Below are positions 25,809 through 34,774 of a stretch of 53,961 bases of DNA, piece after piece (the stretch's first letter is position 1; each line of letters starts with the position of its first letter). The position numbers and the translations under genes are program-made. The DNA is taken from the NCBI GenBank assembly GCA_045601805.1, contig JAZSAJ010000003.1, forward strand, positions 1-53,961, in the 5' to 3' direction. Under the pieces are notes generated by a model, which was not told where the DNA came from, did not search any database, and was given only the letters and a program-made list of their open reading frames with translations. Origin of the DNA: SIG607 sp045601805. GTDB lineage: Bacteria; Bacillota; Clostridia; Oscillospirales; Acutalibacteraceae.

Positions 25809-26614
25809 ACGATATTACTTTCGGTCAATATTTTCCAATAAATTCTATAATACACAAAATTGACCCACGAACAAAAATTGTAATGTTAATTGCGGTAATG
25901 AGCGTTTTGTTGTTTTTTACAAGCAATTTTTACGCTTTATTTACCTGCTTAACGTTTGCAGTTTTGGTTATAATTCTTTCTAAAATACCGCTTTTAATGT
26001 ATTTAAAAAACCTAAAAGCAATTTTGCCAATTATAATTTTTACGGCGGTAATAAACTCGCTTTATGTTAAAACCGGCGAAGTAATATTTGACAAATGGAT
26101 ATTCCATATTACAACAGGCGGTGTAAGTAAAGCGGTATTTATGGCATTGCGCGTTTGTTTGTTAATTCTTTTCAGTTCGGTTTTAACATATACCGTAACC
26201 CCCAACGATTTAACCGAAGCGCTTGAACGCCTTTGTTCGCCTCTTCGCTTTATTGGTCTTGGCTCGGCAGTGCATATTATTGCAATGATGATGACAATAG
26301 CACTTCGTTTTATACCAATTCTTATTGAAGAAACCAATAAAATAATGAATGCTCAGCGTTCACGCGGGGCAGATTTAGAATCGGGAAGTATTATACAGCG
26401 TATAAAGGCACTTATACCAATACTTATTCCGCTTTTTGTAATGTCGGTGCGCAGGTCTTACGAACTTGCAGAAGCAATGGAATGTCGTTGTTATAACGGC
26501 GGTGTGGGCAGACAAAGAATGAAACAAATGAAAATGGCGGCTTGTGATTATATAGCAATTATGCTTGTTTTAATCTTTATTGCCTGTGTAATTGTTTTAA
26601 ACATTTTGTTTTAG
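25802..26614 (+). CDS. ecfT: Energy-coupling factor transporter transmembrane protein EcfT
   Basis: EcfT is the membrane scaffold joining the ATPases to a substrate-binding S protein. The protein is 270 residues, with hydrophobic segments at about 25-60, 65-85, 105-125 and 245-268. The first coupling motif is SRGAD (near 190) and the second is ECRCYNGG (near 228). No S-component gene (for riboflavin, folate, biotin and so on) is in this window, so S partners must be encoded elsewhere. truA follows, as in many Firmicutes. Confidence 0.93.
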   Translation: MLNDITFGQYFPINSIIHKIDPRTKIVMLIAVMSVLLFFTSNFYALFTCLTFAVLVIILSKIPLLMYLKNLKAILPIIIFTAVINSLYVKTGEVIFDKWIFHITTGGVSKAVFMALRVCLLILFSSVLTYTVTPNDLTEALERLCSPLRFIGLGSAVHIIAMMMTIALRFIPILIEETNKIMNAQRSRGADLESGSIIQRIKALIPILIPLFVMSVRRSYELAEAMECRCYNGGVGRQRMKQMKMAACDYIAIMLVLIFIACVIVLNILF

Positions 26615-26625
26615 AGGTGTGTTTT

Positions 26626-27387
26626 TTGCAAAGATATTTGTTAAAAATTGCTTACGATGGTACAAATTATCACGGTTGGCAGGTACAAAAAAATGCAATA
26701 AGCGTACAATATGTTTTGCAAGAAGCTTTTTTAAAGTTTTTATCTGTAAAACCCGATTTAACTGGTTGCAGCCGTACCGATGCAGGTGTGCATGCTTATG
26801 AGTTTTACTGCCATTTTGATTTAAGCAATAGAATTCCGCCCGAAGCAGTTGTAAAGGGTCTTAATTCGGTTTTGCCAAGTGATATTAGGGCGCTTGATTG
26901 CAAAACGGTTGACAGTGATTTTCACAGCAGATACAGTGCAAAGGCAAAGGAATATATTTATACTATTGATAATTCACCTATTTGTTCGCCTTTTAATAGC
27001 AGATATGTTTATCATTACCCGGGCGAAATAGATGTAAATAATATGCGCCGTTTTTGTGAAAAAATTGTTGGTGAGCATGATTTTGTTGGGTTTTCCTCTG
27101 CAAAGCGTTCAACCGAAGATACGGTTAGAACAATATATTCGTGCGACATAATTGAAGAAGGCAATAAGGTTAAAATTAAAATTGTTGGCAACGGCTTTTT
27201 ATATAATATGGTGCGCATTATTGCAGGTACTGCACTTGGGTTTGCCAATGAAAGATTTGATGTAAATAAAATTGAAGAAGTTATAAATTCAAAAGACCGA
27301 AGTTTTGCAGGAAACACATTGCCTGCAAAAGGTTTGATTTTAAATAAGGTATATTATACGGGAGAATTTAAAGATGCCCAATTATAA
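26626..27387 (+). CDS. truA: tRNA pseudouridine synthase A
   Basis: TruA makes pseudouridine at positions 38-40 of tRNA. YDGTNYHGWQ and CSRTDAGVHA contain the conserved motif with the catalytic Asp. FVGFSSAK and NMVRIIAGT are also typical. I chose TTG at 26626, six bases after an AGAGGTG ribosome site; a GTG at 26617 would sit inside that site. The length is 253 residues. The 3' end overlaps the next gene by 14 bases. Confidence 0.94.
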   Translation: MQRYLLKIAYDGTNYHGWQVQKNAISVQYVLQEAFLKFLSVKPDLTGCSRTDAGVHAYEFYCHFDLSNRIPPEAVVKGLNSVLPSDIRALDCKTVDSDFHSRYSAKAKEYIYTIDNSPICSPFNSRYVYHYPGEIDVNNMRRFCEKIVGEHDFVGFSSAKRSTEDTVRTIYSCDIIEEGNKVKIKIVGNGFLYNMVRIIAGTALGFANERFDVNKIEEVINSKDRSFAGNTLPAKGLILNKVYYTGEFKDAQL

Positions 27388-28642
27388 AAAAACAAAACGC
27401 AGCCGCTTAGATTTGTTTAAAAAAGTGCGTACAATACCAATGCACAGCGGCGAAAAAAAAGAAAAAGCGAATGAAAAAAAAGAAGAATATGTTTCTTCTT
27501 TTAAAATTCTTTCCGGAAGAAAGAAAAAATTAAAGCAGATAAATTTAATTACTGTAACTGTAATTGGTCTGTTGGCGGTAGCACTTTTAATGTGTTCTTT
27601 GTTTTCGCCCACAGGCATTATAGAAGGTATAGGAAATTATTCTGCGGCTGTATCACTCCGTTCTAATTTTCCGTCTGCAATTAGCGGAAGCGAAATATAT
27701 AATATAGACGCAAAACCCCGTTACTTTTACTGTTTAAGCGATACCGATTTTGCGTGTTATTCTAAAAACGGTAAAAAAATGTTTGGGGTTACCCATAAAA
27801 TGTCTTCTCCTGCTTTTGTTACAAGTCAAAGCCGCGCACTTTTGTACGACCAAAATTCAACAAGCATTTCGGTTTATACTGCTTATAAAAAAATTTACGA
27901 ATTTTCTACTGATTTTGGGATTTATTGCGCCGATATAGCGCGTAACGGCAGTTTTGCGGTTGCCACGAAATCTGATGATTACACATCAATGGTAACCGTA
28001 TATAATAAAAAAGCAGAAAAAGAATATGAATGGTTTTGCCCCAATGAGTTAATAAGCGCGGTTGCTTTGTCTAAAAACGGTAAAAAACTTGCAGTTGCAA
28101 GTGTTATGGCAAGAGACGGCCGTTTTGTATCAATGCTCCGTGTACTTGAATTTGATTCTGCAGAGCCGGTGTTTACAAAAGAATATAATAATACACTTAT
28201 AGTATCTCTTTATTCGCAACTTAATAACACTTTTAGTGTTGTTACAAAAAACCATTGTGATATAATTTCTTGGAAGAATTATAATATTATTTCTAATGAA
28301 ACTCAAAATGTAATTTTTAATGTAACCGGTGTTGGCAATAAAACTGTTATATGCGAAAGAATGGAATCTGATACTTCAAGCAACACCATAAAAATTTATA
28401 ATAATAAGGGTAAGATTATTGCGAATTTTACCTTTAATAAGCATATTGATGATTTTAAAGTACTTAAAAATAATATTTATTTATTAAGCGGAAATGAAAT
28501 TATTTGTATGAATTTTAAAGGCGAACAGTTAAAACTTGGTGAATGTGCCTTTGCGGTTAAAAAAATAGTTCCTGTTGCTAAAGATAGTTGCATAACTTTA
28601 AGCGATTATTCATTTAATATTAGCGAACTGGTTTCAAAATAA
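27374..28642 (+). CDS. Membrane-anchored beta-propeller-like protein (DUF5711-like)
   Basis: The 422-residue product has a basic cytoplasmic N-terminus (1-57) rich in Lys, one transmembrane segment at about 58-80 (LITVTVIGLLAVALLM), and a long extracellular part. That part has repeated short beta-strand units such as FACYSKNGKKMF, VTVYNKKAEKEY and IKIYNNKGKII, which look like blades of a propeller. This matches my memory of the DUF5711 family of Clostridia. No enzyme motif is visible. It overlaps truA by 14 bases and is followed by cvpA and a ClpE-like gene. The function is unknown; an envelope scaffold or sensor is possible. Confidence 0.68.
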   Translation: MPNYKKTKRSRLDLFKKVRTIPMHSGEKKEKANEKKEEYVSSFKILSGRKKKLKQINLITVTVIGLLAVALLMCSLFSPTGIIEGIGNYSAAVSLRSNFPSAISGSEIYNIDAKPRYFYCLSDTDFACYSKNGKKMFGVTHKMSSPAFVTSQSRALLYDQNSTSISVYTAYKKIYEFSTDFGIYCADIARNGSFAVATKSDDYTSMVTVYNKKAEKEYEWFCPNELISAVALSKNGKKLAVASVMARDGRFVSMLRVLEFDSAEPVFTKEYNNTLIVSLYSQLNNTFSVVTKNHCDIISWKNYNIISNETQNVIFNVTGVGNKTVICERMESDTSSNTIKIYNNKGKIIANFTFNKHIDDFKVLKNNIYLLSGNEIICMNFKGEQLKLGECAFAVKKIVPVAKDSCITLSDYSFNISELVSK

Positions 28643-28660
28643 TATAATAGGAATGATTTT

Positions 28661-29308
28661 ATGAAATTTATAATTGATATTATTTTGGTGTTAATTATTT
28701 TAGTTTCGGCTTTTATTGGTTATAAAAAAGGTTTTATTAAACTTTTATTGCCCGTAATAACCGTTGTTTTGGCAATATATTTGTCTTCTTTATTTGCGCC
28801 AAAAGTTTCCGATTTTGTTAGTAAAAAATACATAGAACCTGCCGTTATTTCTTCGGTTGAACAAAAAATGAACGATGCAACAGAAGAGGGCAACGGTATT
28901 CTTTTGTTTGCTGCTGAAAAGATTGGAATTGATTTAGATATTGCGATTGATAATTTGGTTAATAATAACCAAGCGGCGCAAACATTTACCCAAAACAACA
29001 TTATGCCTGTTTTAAAAAAACCGGTGCAAAGTGTGGTTACGCTTGTTTTGTTTTTGGCGCTTTCAATAGTTTTGGGTATTCTTGCGCGTATGTTTAATAA
29101 AATTATTAAAGCAAGCCCTGTTGGTTTAGTAAATCAGTTGGGCGGCGTTTGCGTTGGTGCCGCAGGCGGTATTGTTTTTAGTGCAATGGTTTGCGTTATT
29201 TTATATTTAATAATAAATGTGAAAGATAACGGATTTTTAATTTTCACAAAGGAAAATTTAGAAAATTCTTATTTATATAATTATGTTATAGGACTTTTGT
29301 TTAAGTAG
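28661..29308 (+). CDS. CvpA family membrane protein
   Basis: The 215-residue protein has four predicted membrane segments (about 1-20, 25-48, 118-142, 160-190). The N-terminal pattern DIILVLIILVSAFIGYKKGFIK is the characteristic CvpA/colicin V production start. A longer soluble loop (50-115) separates the segments. Members are linked to envelope or septation phenotypes in other bacteria, but no reaction is known. AGGAATGA precedes the ATG. It lies 18 bases after the DUF5711-like gene and 19 bases before the ClpE-like gene. Confidence 0.85.
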   Translation: MKFIIDIILVLIILVSAFIGYKKGFIKLLLPVITVVLAIYLSSLFAPKVSDFVSKKYIEPAVISSVEQKMNDATEEGNGILLFAAEKIGIDLDIAIDNLVNNNQAAQTFTQNNIMPVLKKPVQSVVTLVLFLALSIVLGILARMFNKIIKASPVGLVNQLGGVCVGAAGGIVFSAMVCVILYLIINVKDNGFLIFTKENLENSYLYNYVIGLLFK

Positions 29309-29327
29309 TTAGGAAAGGGAAAATTTT

Positions 29328-31583
29328 ATGAAACTGTGTTACAAATGCAACAAACGACCTGCGGTGGTTTTTATATCCGATGTTGCTAATCCTTCGGGTG
29401 ACCCCAAAGGGCTTTGTCTTGTTTGCGCAAAAAATTCGGGAATAAAACCAATTGACGATATGCTTAAAAAAATGAATATTTCCGATGAAGATATTGAACA
29501 AATGAGCGAACAGTTTATGGATATTATGTCGGCAGACGGCGAAGACGATGAACTTTCAATGGGAACAGCACCTGCGTTTCCGTTTTTAAATAATATCTTT
29601 GGCGGGGTTAATGCGGATGAATCTGCTTCAGCAGATGAACCCAAAAAAGAAAAGGGAGAAGACAAAAAGAGCAAAAAGCGTTTTTTAGAACAGTACTGCA
29701 CTAATTTAACAAAACGCGCAAAAGACGGTGAACTTGACGCTATAATTGGCAGGGAAGAAGAACTTTACCGCACAATTCAAATTCTTTCGCGTCGCACAAA
29801 AAACAACCCTTGTCTTATTGGTGAACCCGGTGTTGGTAAAACTGCCATTGCCGAAGGTCTTGCTTTGAAAATTGCGGCAGGTAATGTTCCTGCACGACTT
29901 CTTGACAAAGAAATTTATTTGCTTGATTTAACCGGCCTTGTTGCCGGCACGCAATTCCGCGGTCAGTTTGAAAGCCGTGTAAAAGGTCTTATAAAAGAAA
30001 TCAAAACCGCAGGAAATATAATTTTGTTTATTGACGAGATTCATAATCTTGTGGGTGCGGGTGATTCAAGTGAGGGCTCAATGAACGCTGCCAACATTTT
30101 AAAACCGGCACTTTCTCGTGGTGAAATTCAGGTTATTGGCGCTACCACATTTAAAGAGTACCGTAAGTACATTGAAAAAGATGCGGCTTTGGAACGCCGT
30201 TTTCAGCCCGTAATTATTGAAGAACCTTCGCTTTTAGAAACCGAAAGGGTATTGCTTGGCGTTAAAAAGTATTACGAAGGATACCATAATGTTACAATTC
30301 CCGATTCAATTATTTCAAAAATTGTTCGTCTTTCTGAACGCTATGTAAACGACCGTTTCTTGCCCGATAAAGCAATAGATTTGCTTGATGAAGCTTGTGC
30401 TTGTTCAAGTCTTGCCAATACGGCTATTGACCAACTTTATGTTGTTAATAAAAAAATTGCCGATTCACAAATAGAAATTGAAAAACTTGAATCTAATATT
30501 GAAAATATTGATTACGAAAAGTTGGCAATGGTTAAATCAGAACTTGATAAACTCAAAAAACAAGCAGACGAACTCTATATTCCTGCCTCCGATAATGTTG
30601 TAACCGAAATGGATGTTGCCAAGGTTATTGAACTTTGGACAGGAATTCCTGCTTCAAAAGTACAAGAGAATGACATTAAAAAACTTGTTGATTTAGAAGA
30701 CCAACTTAAAAAGCGAATTATTGGGCAAGATAACGCTGTAAAAGCGGTTGTTTCTGCAGTTCGCCGTTCACGAATTCAAATGAGCGTTAAAAAACGCCCT
30801 GCATCCTTTATTTTTGTTGGCCCAACAGGTGTTGGTAAAACCGAACTTGTTAAGGTATTATCCGCACAACTTTTTGATACCCCCGAAACAATGATTCGGC
30901 TTGATATGTCGGAGTTTATGGAAAAACATTCGGTTTCGCGCTTAATTGGAGCGCCTCCGGGGTATGTTGGTTATGATGAAGCCGGTCAACTTACCGAAAA
31001 GGTGCGCAGAAAACCATATTCGGTTGTTTTGTTTGATGAAATTGAAAAAGCTCACCCCGATGTTTTAAATATTTTGTTGCAAATTCTTGATGACGGAAGG
31101 GTGACCGATGCGCAGGGTAGAAGTGTAAACTTTGAAAACACAATTATTGTTATGACTTCTAATGCAGGAAGTAATCAACAAAGCAGTTTGCTTGGCTTTG
31201 AAAAATCAAATGCAAATGAATCGGCCGATAAGGCAATGAAAGCATTAAAAGAGTTTTTAAGGCCCGAATTTTTGGCGCGTGTTGACGAAATTGTTATTTT
31301 TAAACCGCTTGATAAAAAGGCACTGTCACAAATAGCCGATTTAATGTTAAGCGAAACCAAAGAAGCACTTTCATACAAAGGTATTGCGCTTAAATACAGT
31401 AAGCCAGTTTGTGATTTCTTGGGTGAAACCTGCGAAGGCAAAAAATCGGGTGCAAGGGAACTTCGCACTGTTATCCGCCGTGAAATTGAAGATAAGATTG
31501 TAGATAAAATAATTAATGGAAACGGCGCCGATTTCAGCGAAGTAACCGTTAGCGTTAAAGATAATAAACTGCTTATAAAATAA
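29328..31583 (+). CDS. Clp ATPase, ClpE-like AAA+ unfoldase with N-terminal zinc finger
   Basis: This 751-residue Hsp100 protein would unfold substrates, probably for ClpP. The N-terminus is a four-Cys zinc finger (CYKCNKRP and CLVCAKNSG, residues 4-36), as in ClpE, in place of the Clp N-repeat domain of ClpC. The first AAA+ module has Walker A at residue 165 (GEPGVGKT). A short coiled-coil middle region (about 385-430) follows. The second module has Walker A at 498 (GPTGVGKT), Walker B VLFDEIEKAHPD and a C-terminal D2-small domain. A ribosome site AGGAAAGGG precedes the ATG. I see no CtsR-type operator, and it is the last gene of the co-directional run from ruvC. ClpC is the alternative name; the zinc finger favours ClpE. 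Confidence 0.88.
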   Translation: MKLCYKCNKRPAVVFISDVANPSGDPKGLCLVCAKNSGIKPIDDMLKKMNISDEDIEQMSEQFMDIMSADGEDDELSMGTAPAFPFLNNIFGGVNADESASADEPKKEKGEDKKSKKRFLEQYCTNLTKRAKDGELDAIIGREEELYRTIQILSRRTKNNPCLIGEPGVGKTAIAEGLALKIAAGNVPARLLDKEIYLLDLTGLVAGTQFRGQFESRVKGLIKEIKTAGNIILFIDEIHNLVGAGDSSEGSMNAANILKPALSRGEIQVIGATTFKEYRKYIEKDAALERRFQPVIIEEPSLLETERVLLGVKKYYEGYHNVTIPDSIISKIVRLSERYVNDRFLPDKAIDLLDEACACSSLANTAIDQLYVVNKKIADSQIEIEKLESNIENIDYEKLAMVKSELDKLKKQADELYIPASDNVVTEMDVAKVIELWTGIPASKVQENDIKKLVDLEDQLKKRIIGQDNAVKAVVSAVRRSRIQMSVKKRPASFIFVGPTGVGKTELVKVLSAQLFDTPETMIRLDMSEFMEKHSVSRLIGAPPGYVGYDEAGQLTEKVRRKPYSVVLFDEIEKAHPDVLNILLQILDDGRVTDAQGRSVNFENTIIVMTSNAGSNQQSSLLGFEKSNANESADKAMKALKEFLRPEFLARVDEIVIFKPLDKKALSQIADLMLSETKEALSYKGIALKYSKPVCDFLGETCEGKKSGARELRTVIRREIEDKIVDKIINGNGADFSEVTVSVKDNKLLIK

Positions 31584-31605
31584 TGCTTATAAATTAAAAT
31601 TTTAC

Positions 31606-31634
31606 TTGACTAAGGACGGCAATTGTGGTATTAT
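31606..31634 (+). promoter_or_regulatory. Predicted tRNA promoter with an overlapping inverted repeat
   Basis: TTGACT (31606-31611) and TATTAT (31629-31634) are 17 bases apart. GGACGGCAATT (31614-31624) and AATTGTCGTCC (31635-31645) form an 11-base inverted repeat with one G-T pair, centred on the -10 region. The tRNA-Gly begins at 31653. Confidence 0.6.
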
Positions 31635-31652
31635 AATTGTCGTCCAAAAGAC

Positions 31653-31727
31653 GCGGGTGTAGTTCAATGGCTAGAATTCCAGCCTTCCAAGCTGGCTGTG
31701 TGGGTTCGATTCCCATCACCCGCTCCA
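31653..31727 (+). tRNA. tRNA-Gly (anticodon TCC)
   Basis: The acceptor arm GCGGGTG (31653-31659) pairs with CACCCGC (31717-31723), the anticodon stem CCAGC/GCTGG encloses the loop CTTCCAA with anticodon TCC, and the T-arm has GGTTCGATTCC. CCA is encoded at 31725-31727. This reads GGA (and wobble GGG) glycine codons. Confidence 0.95.
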
Positions 31728-31735
31728 TTTTTTTT

Positions 31736-31812
<77 letters not shown>

Positions 31813-31815
31813 AAA

Positions 31816-31908
31816 GGAAAAGTCACACATTGTGTGGCTTTTTCTTTTTGTACTTTTAACTATTCTCTCTTCACTTTTCTCTTTTCTCTAAAACCGTGTG
31901 ACTTTTCC
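31816..31908. repeat. Inverted-repeat pair GGAAAAGTCACAC / GTGTGACTTTTCC around the tRNA terminator
   Basis: A perfect 13-base inverted repeat (31816-31828 and 31896-31908) brackets a pyrimidine-rich stretch. The left arm also forms the tRNA terminator hairpin with GTGTGGC (31832-31838). A second copy of the GTGTGGCTT motif occurs near 31950 and makes its own GTGGC/GCCAC hairpin. A mirror pattern of TTTCTCTA and TAGAGAAG (about 31882-31942) is nested around the right arm. This may be a small non-coding repeat unit. The rest of the 256-base stretch up to 32068 is AT-rich and holds no gene I can support. Confidence 0.5.
31822..31845 (+). terminator. Terminator of the tRNA pair
   Basis: GTCACAC and GTGTGGC form a seven-base stem with one G-T pair and a three-base loop, followed by a T-rich tract. 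It lies ten bases after the CCA end of tRNA-Arg. Confidence 0.75.
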
Positions 31909-32068
31909 AGATAAAAGATAATAGAGAAGAAATAAGAGAAATGTGTGGCTTCGCCACGGATTATATTTTTCATTTCGTATTGATTTTATGTGTTTATCAA
32001 AATTTTGTGGAAAAAATTGTTTTGTTGTGTTATAATTCATTAGTAAAAAATTTTTTGAGGTTTTTAGC

Positions 32069-33337
32069 ATGTTTGGAAAGGAAATGACGCGCAAGGTTTC
32101 TGCAAAAAGAATATATGTGTGGAATGCACTTGCTAATTTGTGCAACGCGGCTTCAACTGTTTTGTTTTTGCTCATTATCACCCGGGTTTTGGGCACTGTG
32201 CAAGGCGGTATTTTTTCGGTTGCTTTTGCGGTTGCCCAACAAATGCTTACCGTTGCAAACTTTGAAACCGCAACATATCAGTTAACTGAATCAAAAAACA
32301 GTTTTTCGTTCGGAACATATTTCTTTTCAAGAATTTTGCTTTATGCAGTTTCGGTTTTGGTTGGATTTTTAATAGCAGTTTTTTCTTCTTATTCTCTTTA
32401 TAAAACTTTAGCAGTTGTTTTGCTTTGCTTGTATAAAGGGCTTGACGCATTTAATGCTACTTTCAGTGCAGTAATGCAAAAGGCAGGTCGCCTTGATATT
32501 GGCTGTAAAGCACTTACATTGCGTGTTGTAATTTCAGTTGTGATTTTCCTTGTTTCATCACTAATTTTCAAAGATTTACTTATTTCCATTGTTTTAATGC
32601 TTGTTTTTTCGGTTGTTTGGTTGTTTGCTTATGAAATTAAATATACTGCATTTTTTGAGAAGATAAAACTCAATTTATCACTATCAAAAACCTTTAAATT
32701 GCTTTTTGAATGTTTTCCAATGTTTTTGGGGAACTTCCTGCTAATTTACATTTGCAACGCGCCTAAATACGCGCTTGATAGCGTTTTAAGGGATGAAACA
32801 TTAAATACTGTTTTTGGTGTAATTTTCTTGCCGTCTTCTGTTATTAGTTTGTTAAGTATTTTTATTTACAGACCTGTTTTAACCGAATTAACAAAACTTT
32901 GGGCAAACGGCAAAGTTAAAAAATTTGTTGGCAAAATTTTTACGCTGTCAATGTTTGTTATATTAGCAACTGTTGTTTGTATTCTTGTGGCGTACCTTTG
33001 CGGTACCGAAATTTTGGGCGCAGTTTACGGGTTGCAGTTATCCCAATATAAACTAACACTTTGTTTGTGTTTGGTTGGCGGTATGCTTTATGCGTTGGCT
33101 TGCCTTATTTATAACGCCATTGTTATTTTACGGTGTCAAAAAATAATGATTATTTGTTATTTGTTAGCATCAATTTTCTCGTTGGTTGCTTCACGGCTTT
33201 TGGTTAATAAATTCTTTTTAAACGGCGCCGTTATGTCTTATCTTCTTTCTTGCGGTATTCTTTGCCTGTTATTGTTAATTTTGTTTGCCGTGCTTTTATG
33301 TTATTTTAAAAATAAAGATATTAGGAAGTGTAACTAA
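32069..33337 (+). CDS. Polysaccharide flippase-like membrane protein (MOP/Wzx type)
   Basis: The 422-residue product is almost entirely hydrophobic, with about 12 membrane segments, and starts with a basic N-terminus followed by WNALANLCNAASTVLFLLIITRVLG, the usual first helix of oligosaccharide/lipid flippases. This family moves lipid-linked sugars across the membrane. There are no glycosyltransferase genes nearby, so the cargo is unknown. GAGGT precedes the ATG. The next gene starts immediately after the stop. A teichuronic- or capsule-type role is inference. Confidence 0.75.
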   Translation: MFGKEMTRKVSAKRIYVWNALANLCNAASTVLFLLIITRVLGTVQGGIFSVAFAVAQQMLTVANFETATYQLTESKNSFSFGTYFFSRILLYAVSVLVGFLIAVFSSYSLYKTLAVVLLCLYKGLDAFNATFSAVMQKAGRLDIGCKALTLRVVISVVIFLVSSLIFKDLLISIVLMLVFSVVWLFAYEIKYTAFFEKIKLNLSLSKTFKLLFECFPMFLGNFLLIYICNAPKYALDSVLRDETLNTVFGVIFLPSSVISLLSIFIYRPVLTELTKLWANGKVKKFVGKIFTLSMFVILATVVCILVAYLCGTEILGAVYGLQLSQYKLTLCLCLVGGMLYALACLIYNAIVILRCQKIMIICYLLASIFSLVASRLLVNKFFLNGAVMSYLLSCGILCLLLLILFAVLLCYFKNKDIRKCN

Positions 33338-34024
33338 ATGCTTGGTGTAATTGTAAATACTATTGCTGTTTTAATTGGCGGACTTGCAGGATTCTTTATT
33401 AAAAAGGGAATACCTGTTCGCATTAGTGATTCGGTAATGAAAATTTTGGGTGCAGCAGTTTTGTGCATTGGTATTAAAGGTGTTTTTGAGGGTGAAAACA
33501 CTTTAATAATGGTTTTGGCTCTTGTTTTGGGAACTGTTTTGGGCACAATAATTGATATTGATAAATGGATAAACAAACTGGCTGAAAAGGCCGAAAGTAC
33601 TTTTTCTAAAAACGGTGACGGCAAATTTGCTCAAGGGTTTTTAAGCGCAACACTTTTGTTTTGCGTTGGCTCAATGGCGGTTGTCGGCTCACTTAATGCA
33701 GGAATTTCGGGTGATAATCAAACCTTATACGCTAAGTCGCTTTTAGATATGATTTCGGCGGTTATGTTTGCTTCATCGCTTGGTATTGGTGTTACGCTTT
33801 CTGCGGCTGTAGTTTTTGTTTATCAAGGTGCAATTGTTTTAGCGGCAGGGTTTCTTGCTCCAATTTTAAGTAGTAGTGCGGTTGCCGAAATGAACTGTGC
33901 AGGTTCCGTACTTATTATGCTGATTGGTTTTAATTTAATGGGTGTTGGCAAATTTAAGGTCGCCAACGGTTTACCGGCAATTTTATTTGCACCAATTTTA
34001 GTTTACATATTTTCATTATTTTAA
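33338..34024 (+). CDS. DUF554 family membrane protein
   Basis: The 228-residue protein has about six membrane segments and the family's opening LGVIVNTIAVLIGGLAGFFIKKG, followed by GLMILGxAVLCIGIKG-like and GTVLGTIIDID segments, and MSAVMFASSLGIGV in the middle. DUF554 (YdfK/YqgA) proteins are putative transporters with no proven substrate. It begins directly after the flippase stop, with AGGAAGTG as the ribosome site, and ends before a strong convergent terminator. Confidence 0.87.
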   Translation: MLGVIVNTIAVLIGGLAGFFIKKGIPVRISDSVMKILGAAVLCIGIKGVFEGENTLIMVLALVLGTVLGTIIDIDKWINKLAEKAESTFSKNGDGKFAQGFLSATLLFCVGSMAVVGSLNAGISGDNQTLYAKSLLDMISAVMFASSLGIGVTLSAAVVFVYQGAIVLAAGFLAPILSSSAVAEMNCAGSVLIMLIGFNLMGVGKFKVANGLPAILFAPILVYIFSLF

Positions 34025-34025
34025 A

Positions 34026-34060
34026 AACACGCCCAACGGGAAACTCCCGTTGGGCGTGTT
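34026..34060. terminator. Strong bidirectional terminator
   Basis: A perfect 16-base stem AACACGCCCAACGGGA / TCCCGTTGGGCGTGTT has a three-base loop. It lies between the convergent DUF554 gene and the minus-strand lipoprotein gene. Confidence 0.92.
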
Positions 34061-34063
34061 CTT

Positions 34064-34765
34064 TTATTTCTTTATAATTTCAAGAAGTAAACTTTTGTTT
34101 TTATCGGCTACTGAATATATTTTTTGTTCTTCATGGTTAATTATGTAAACCTCGTTTCCCATATAACCAATTTCATAATTGTACCACCTAAATTCTGTTG
34201 TTATATCACAAGCAATAAGCGCCTTTGAGCTTTCAAATTTATATGCAGAATCATTAGGTAAATCGGTAGGTATAGTATTTAATGTTTCATCAATGGCTTT
34301 TTGTGCATCTTCATTTAAAATTTCTGGGCAGTAGTCGTAATTTTCTTTTAAAATATCGTATTTATACACTAAAATGCAATAGTTATCAAGTTTATAATTT
34401 GCAATTTTAGAGGCATATTCGCTGCATTTTTCTTCGGCGCAGTAAAAATCATTTCCGCCGTTACTTATTAGCTTTATAATTTCACTGTTTGGTGAAAAAT
34501 AAACGATATCAGCTTCAATTCCTGCTAACAAAATAGGGTAATCTTCTTCAACTAAATATCCTTGCGTATCTGTTACAGGATAAAAATGTTCACAGTAAGG
34601 GAGTTTTTTATAAAGATTTCCTTTATATGTTATGTCTGTGTGTGTTTCATCGGTCCAATACGCACAAACATCTTTTAAACTGTCAAGCTGTTTGCAAGAA
34701 GACAAAGTTGTTGCCATTAAAATTAAGCAAAGTAAAAGAGCAAAAATTTTAATTGTTCGTTTCAT
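34064..34765 (-). CDS. Hypothetical lipoprotein of the YtrA-type ABC operon
   Basis: The 233-residue product has a lipoprotein signal (LMATTLSSC, Cys near 24) and an acidic, Tyr-rich mature part with several Cys residues (CAY, YCEHF, FYCAEEKC, YCILV, YCPEI). I see no known catalytic motif. It is the last gene of a GntR-ATPase-permease-lipoprotein operon, ten bases after the permease gene, with GGAGG before the ATG. Its position suggests an accessory extracytoplasmic part or an immunity-like protein of the ABC system. I do not recognise a family. Confidence 0.7.
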   Translation of the reverse strand: MKRTIKIFALLLCLILMATTLSSCKQLDSLKDVCAYWTDETHTDITYKGNLYKKLPYCEHFYPVTDTQGYLVEEDYPILLAGIEADIVYFSPNSEIIKLISNGGNDFYCAEEKCSEYASKIANYKLDNYCILVYKYDILKENYDYCPEILNEDAQKAIDETLNTIPTDLPNDSAYKFESSKALIACDITTEFRWYNYEIGYMGNEVYIINHEEQKIYSVADKNKSLLLEIIKK

Positions 34766-34774
34766 TTTTTCCTC

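Noticed and set aside
31888..32196. Minus-strand open frame (102 codons) after the tRNA genes
   Set aside because: It overlaps the start of the flippase gene and a repeat-rich spacer; no family features.
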